Below, in pieces: positions 20,703 through 21,243 of a stretch of DNA of 21,243 nt. The stretch is from Candidatus Gottesmanbacteria bacterium RIFCSPLOWO2_01_FULL_49_10. GTDB taxonomy: Bacteria; Patescibacteriota; Microgenomatia; UBA10105; UBA927. The stretch is taken from contig MFJZ01000047.1 in NCBI GenBank assembly GCA_001781025.1, positions 1 to 21,243 on the forward strand, given 5' to 3'. Both the position numbers and the translations under genes were made by a program. The notes beneath the pieces were generated by a model, which was not told the DNA's origin, did no database searches, and worked only from the letters and a program-made list of their open reading frames with translations. The stretch's first letter is position 1, and every line of letters starts with the position of its first letter.

Positions 20703-21243
20703 AACATGACACCAAATCATTCATAAAAAAACTTCTCAATAAAAACCAGGTCGTTCTCTTTGTTATCTTGGTCGTATTTATCGTCGTCGGCTTCGTGTTG
20801 GGGAAAAACGAGGGGATATTGCAACAACTGGTCACGAGTCCTTTGAGCCTATTCCAGCGGTCAAAAGATACCGTGTCTGCGAAGGAACTCAAAAAGTTAT
20901 TGGAAAAAAAGACCTTCGCCTTCATTAACGTCCACACGCCGTATGAAGGAGAAATAGAAAAAACAGACACGTTTATCGCCTATGACCAGGTGGTAGCTCA
21001 AAGTACCACCTTACCCAAAGACAAAAATGCGGCCATCATCCTCTACTGCAAAAGCGGTCGGATGAGCGGCGAGGCCTTGCCTACCTTTCGCAAACTTGGT
21101 TACACCAACGTCCGGCATCTGGAGGGCGGTATGGATGCGTGGCAGAAAACAGGAGGAAAATTACTTGATCTTTCTTTGGTCGAGAAAGAGGTACTTCCGG
21201 AGGGTGGTGTAGAACTACCCGTTGCCTGGGGCGATATAGGCCC
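20699..21243 (+). CDS. membrane-anchored rhodanese-domain protein, 3' end outside window
   Basis: The frame is open to the right edge (181 complete codons). Residues about 17-35 form one membrane anchor. A rhodanese domain follows (about 58-152): FINVHTPYEGEI, the active-site loop YCKSGRMS with catalytic C117, and NVRHLEGGMDAWQKTGG. After it a further segment begins (VLPEGGVELPVAWGDIG), which suggests a second domain beyond the window. Rhodaneses transfer sulfane sulfur or act as thiol carriers. The ATG overlaps the ccdA-like stop (ATGA) with aaggagg just upstream, so the two genes are coupled and may share a redox task. Confidence 0.85.
   Translation, partial: MKHDTKSFIKKLLNKNQVVLFVILVVFIVVGFVLGKNEGILQQLVTSPLSLFQRSKDTVSAKELKKLLEKKTFAFINVHTPYEGEIEKTDTFIAYDQVVAQSTTLPKDKNAAIILYCKSGRMSGEALPTFRKLGYTNVRHLEGGMDAWQKTGGKLLDLSLVEKEVLPEGGVELPVAWGDIG

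Overview
The window reads as a chromosomal segment of a Patescibacteria (Candidate Phyla Radiation) genome. The evidence is the S10-spc ribosomal protein order with rplO directly after rpsE and no rpmD (L30) between them (L30 absence is a known trait of that radiation), a small zinc-binding S14, a free four-helix-bundle S23/IVP protein, and weak or missing Shine-Dalgarno sites at many starts. The exact lineage cannot be told from this sequence. All conserved genes read with the standard bacterial code. LAYOUT: bases 1-13452 are all on the minus strand. In transcription order they are fusA, tuf, a four-helix-bundle gene, rpsJ, then rplC-rplD-rplW-rplB-rpsS-rplV-rpsC-rplP-rpmC-rpsQ-rplN-rplX-rplE-rpsN-rpsH-rplF-rplR-rpsE-rplO (rplO runs off the left edge). 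Promoter-like and terminator-like structures stand upstream of fusA, tuf and rplC. Bases 13575-16170 hold a second minus-strand unit: a TauE/UreH-type membrane protein with a C-terminal cupredoxin domain, a CopZ-like HMA protein, a PP2C-type phosphatase, and a decayed or unrecognised reading frame broken by an in-frame amber codon, closed by a terminator hairpin. From 16231 rightwards a divergent plus-strand operon follows: CsoR-type copper repressor, membrane-anchored cupredoxin, CopA Cu(I) ATPase, DUF1573 protein, CcdA-type transmembrane thiol carrier, and a membrane-anchored rhodanese cut by the right edge. HOW IT WORKS TOGETHER: the left part is the translation core (elongation factors and ribosomal proteins). 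The right part looks like copper sensing, export and envelope thiol chemistry. CsoR would sit on inverted repeats seen at both divergent promoters and release them when Cu(I) binds. CopA and the HMA protein would move Cu(I), the two cupredoxins would bind it outside the membrane, and CcdA, rhodanese and DUF1573 would handle thiols or sulfur. MOST INTERESTING: almost every junction longer than about 60 bases between same-strand genes (rpsE/rplR, rpsN/rplE, rplP/rpsC, rpsC/rplV, rplV/rpsS, rplC/rpsJ, rpsJ/tuf, HMA/TauE, copA/DUF1573, DUF1573/ccdA) is a quasi-palindrome that starts at, or within a few codons of, the upstream gene's stop codon. In one case (tuf-rpsJ) the two arms enclose an S23/IVP gene, the same architecture as the intervening sequences of 23S rRNA. 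This suggests an IVS-like family of insertions living between cistrons of protein operons.
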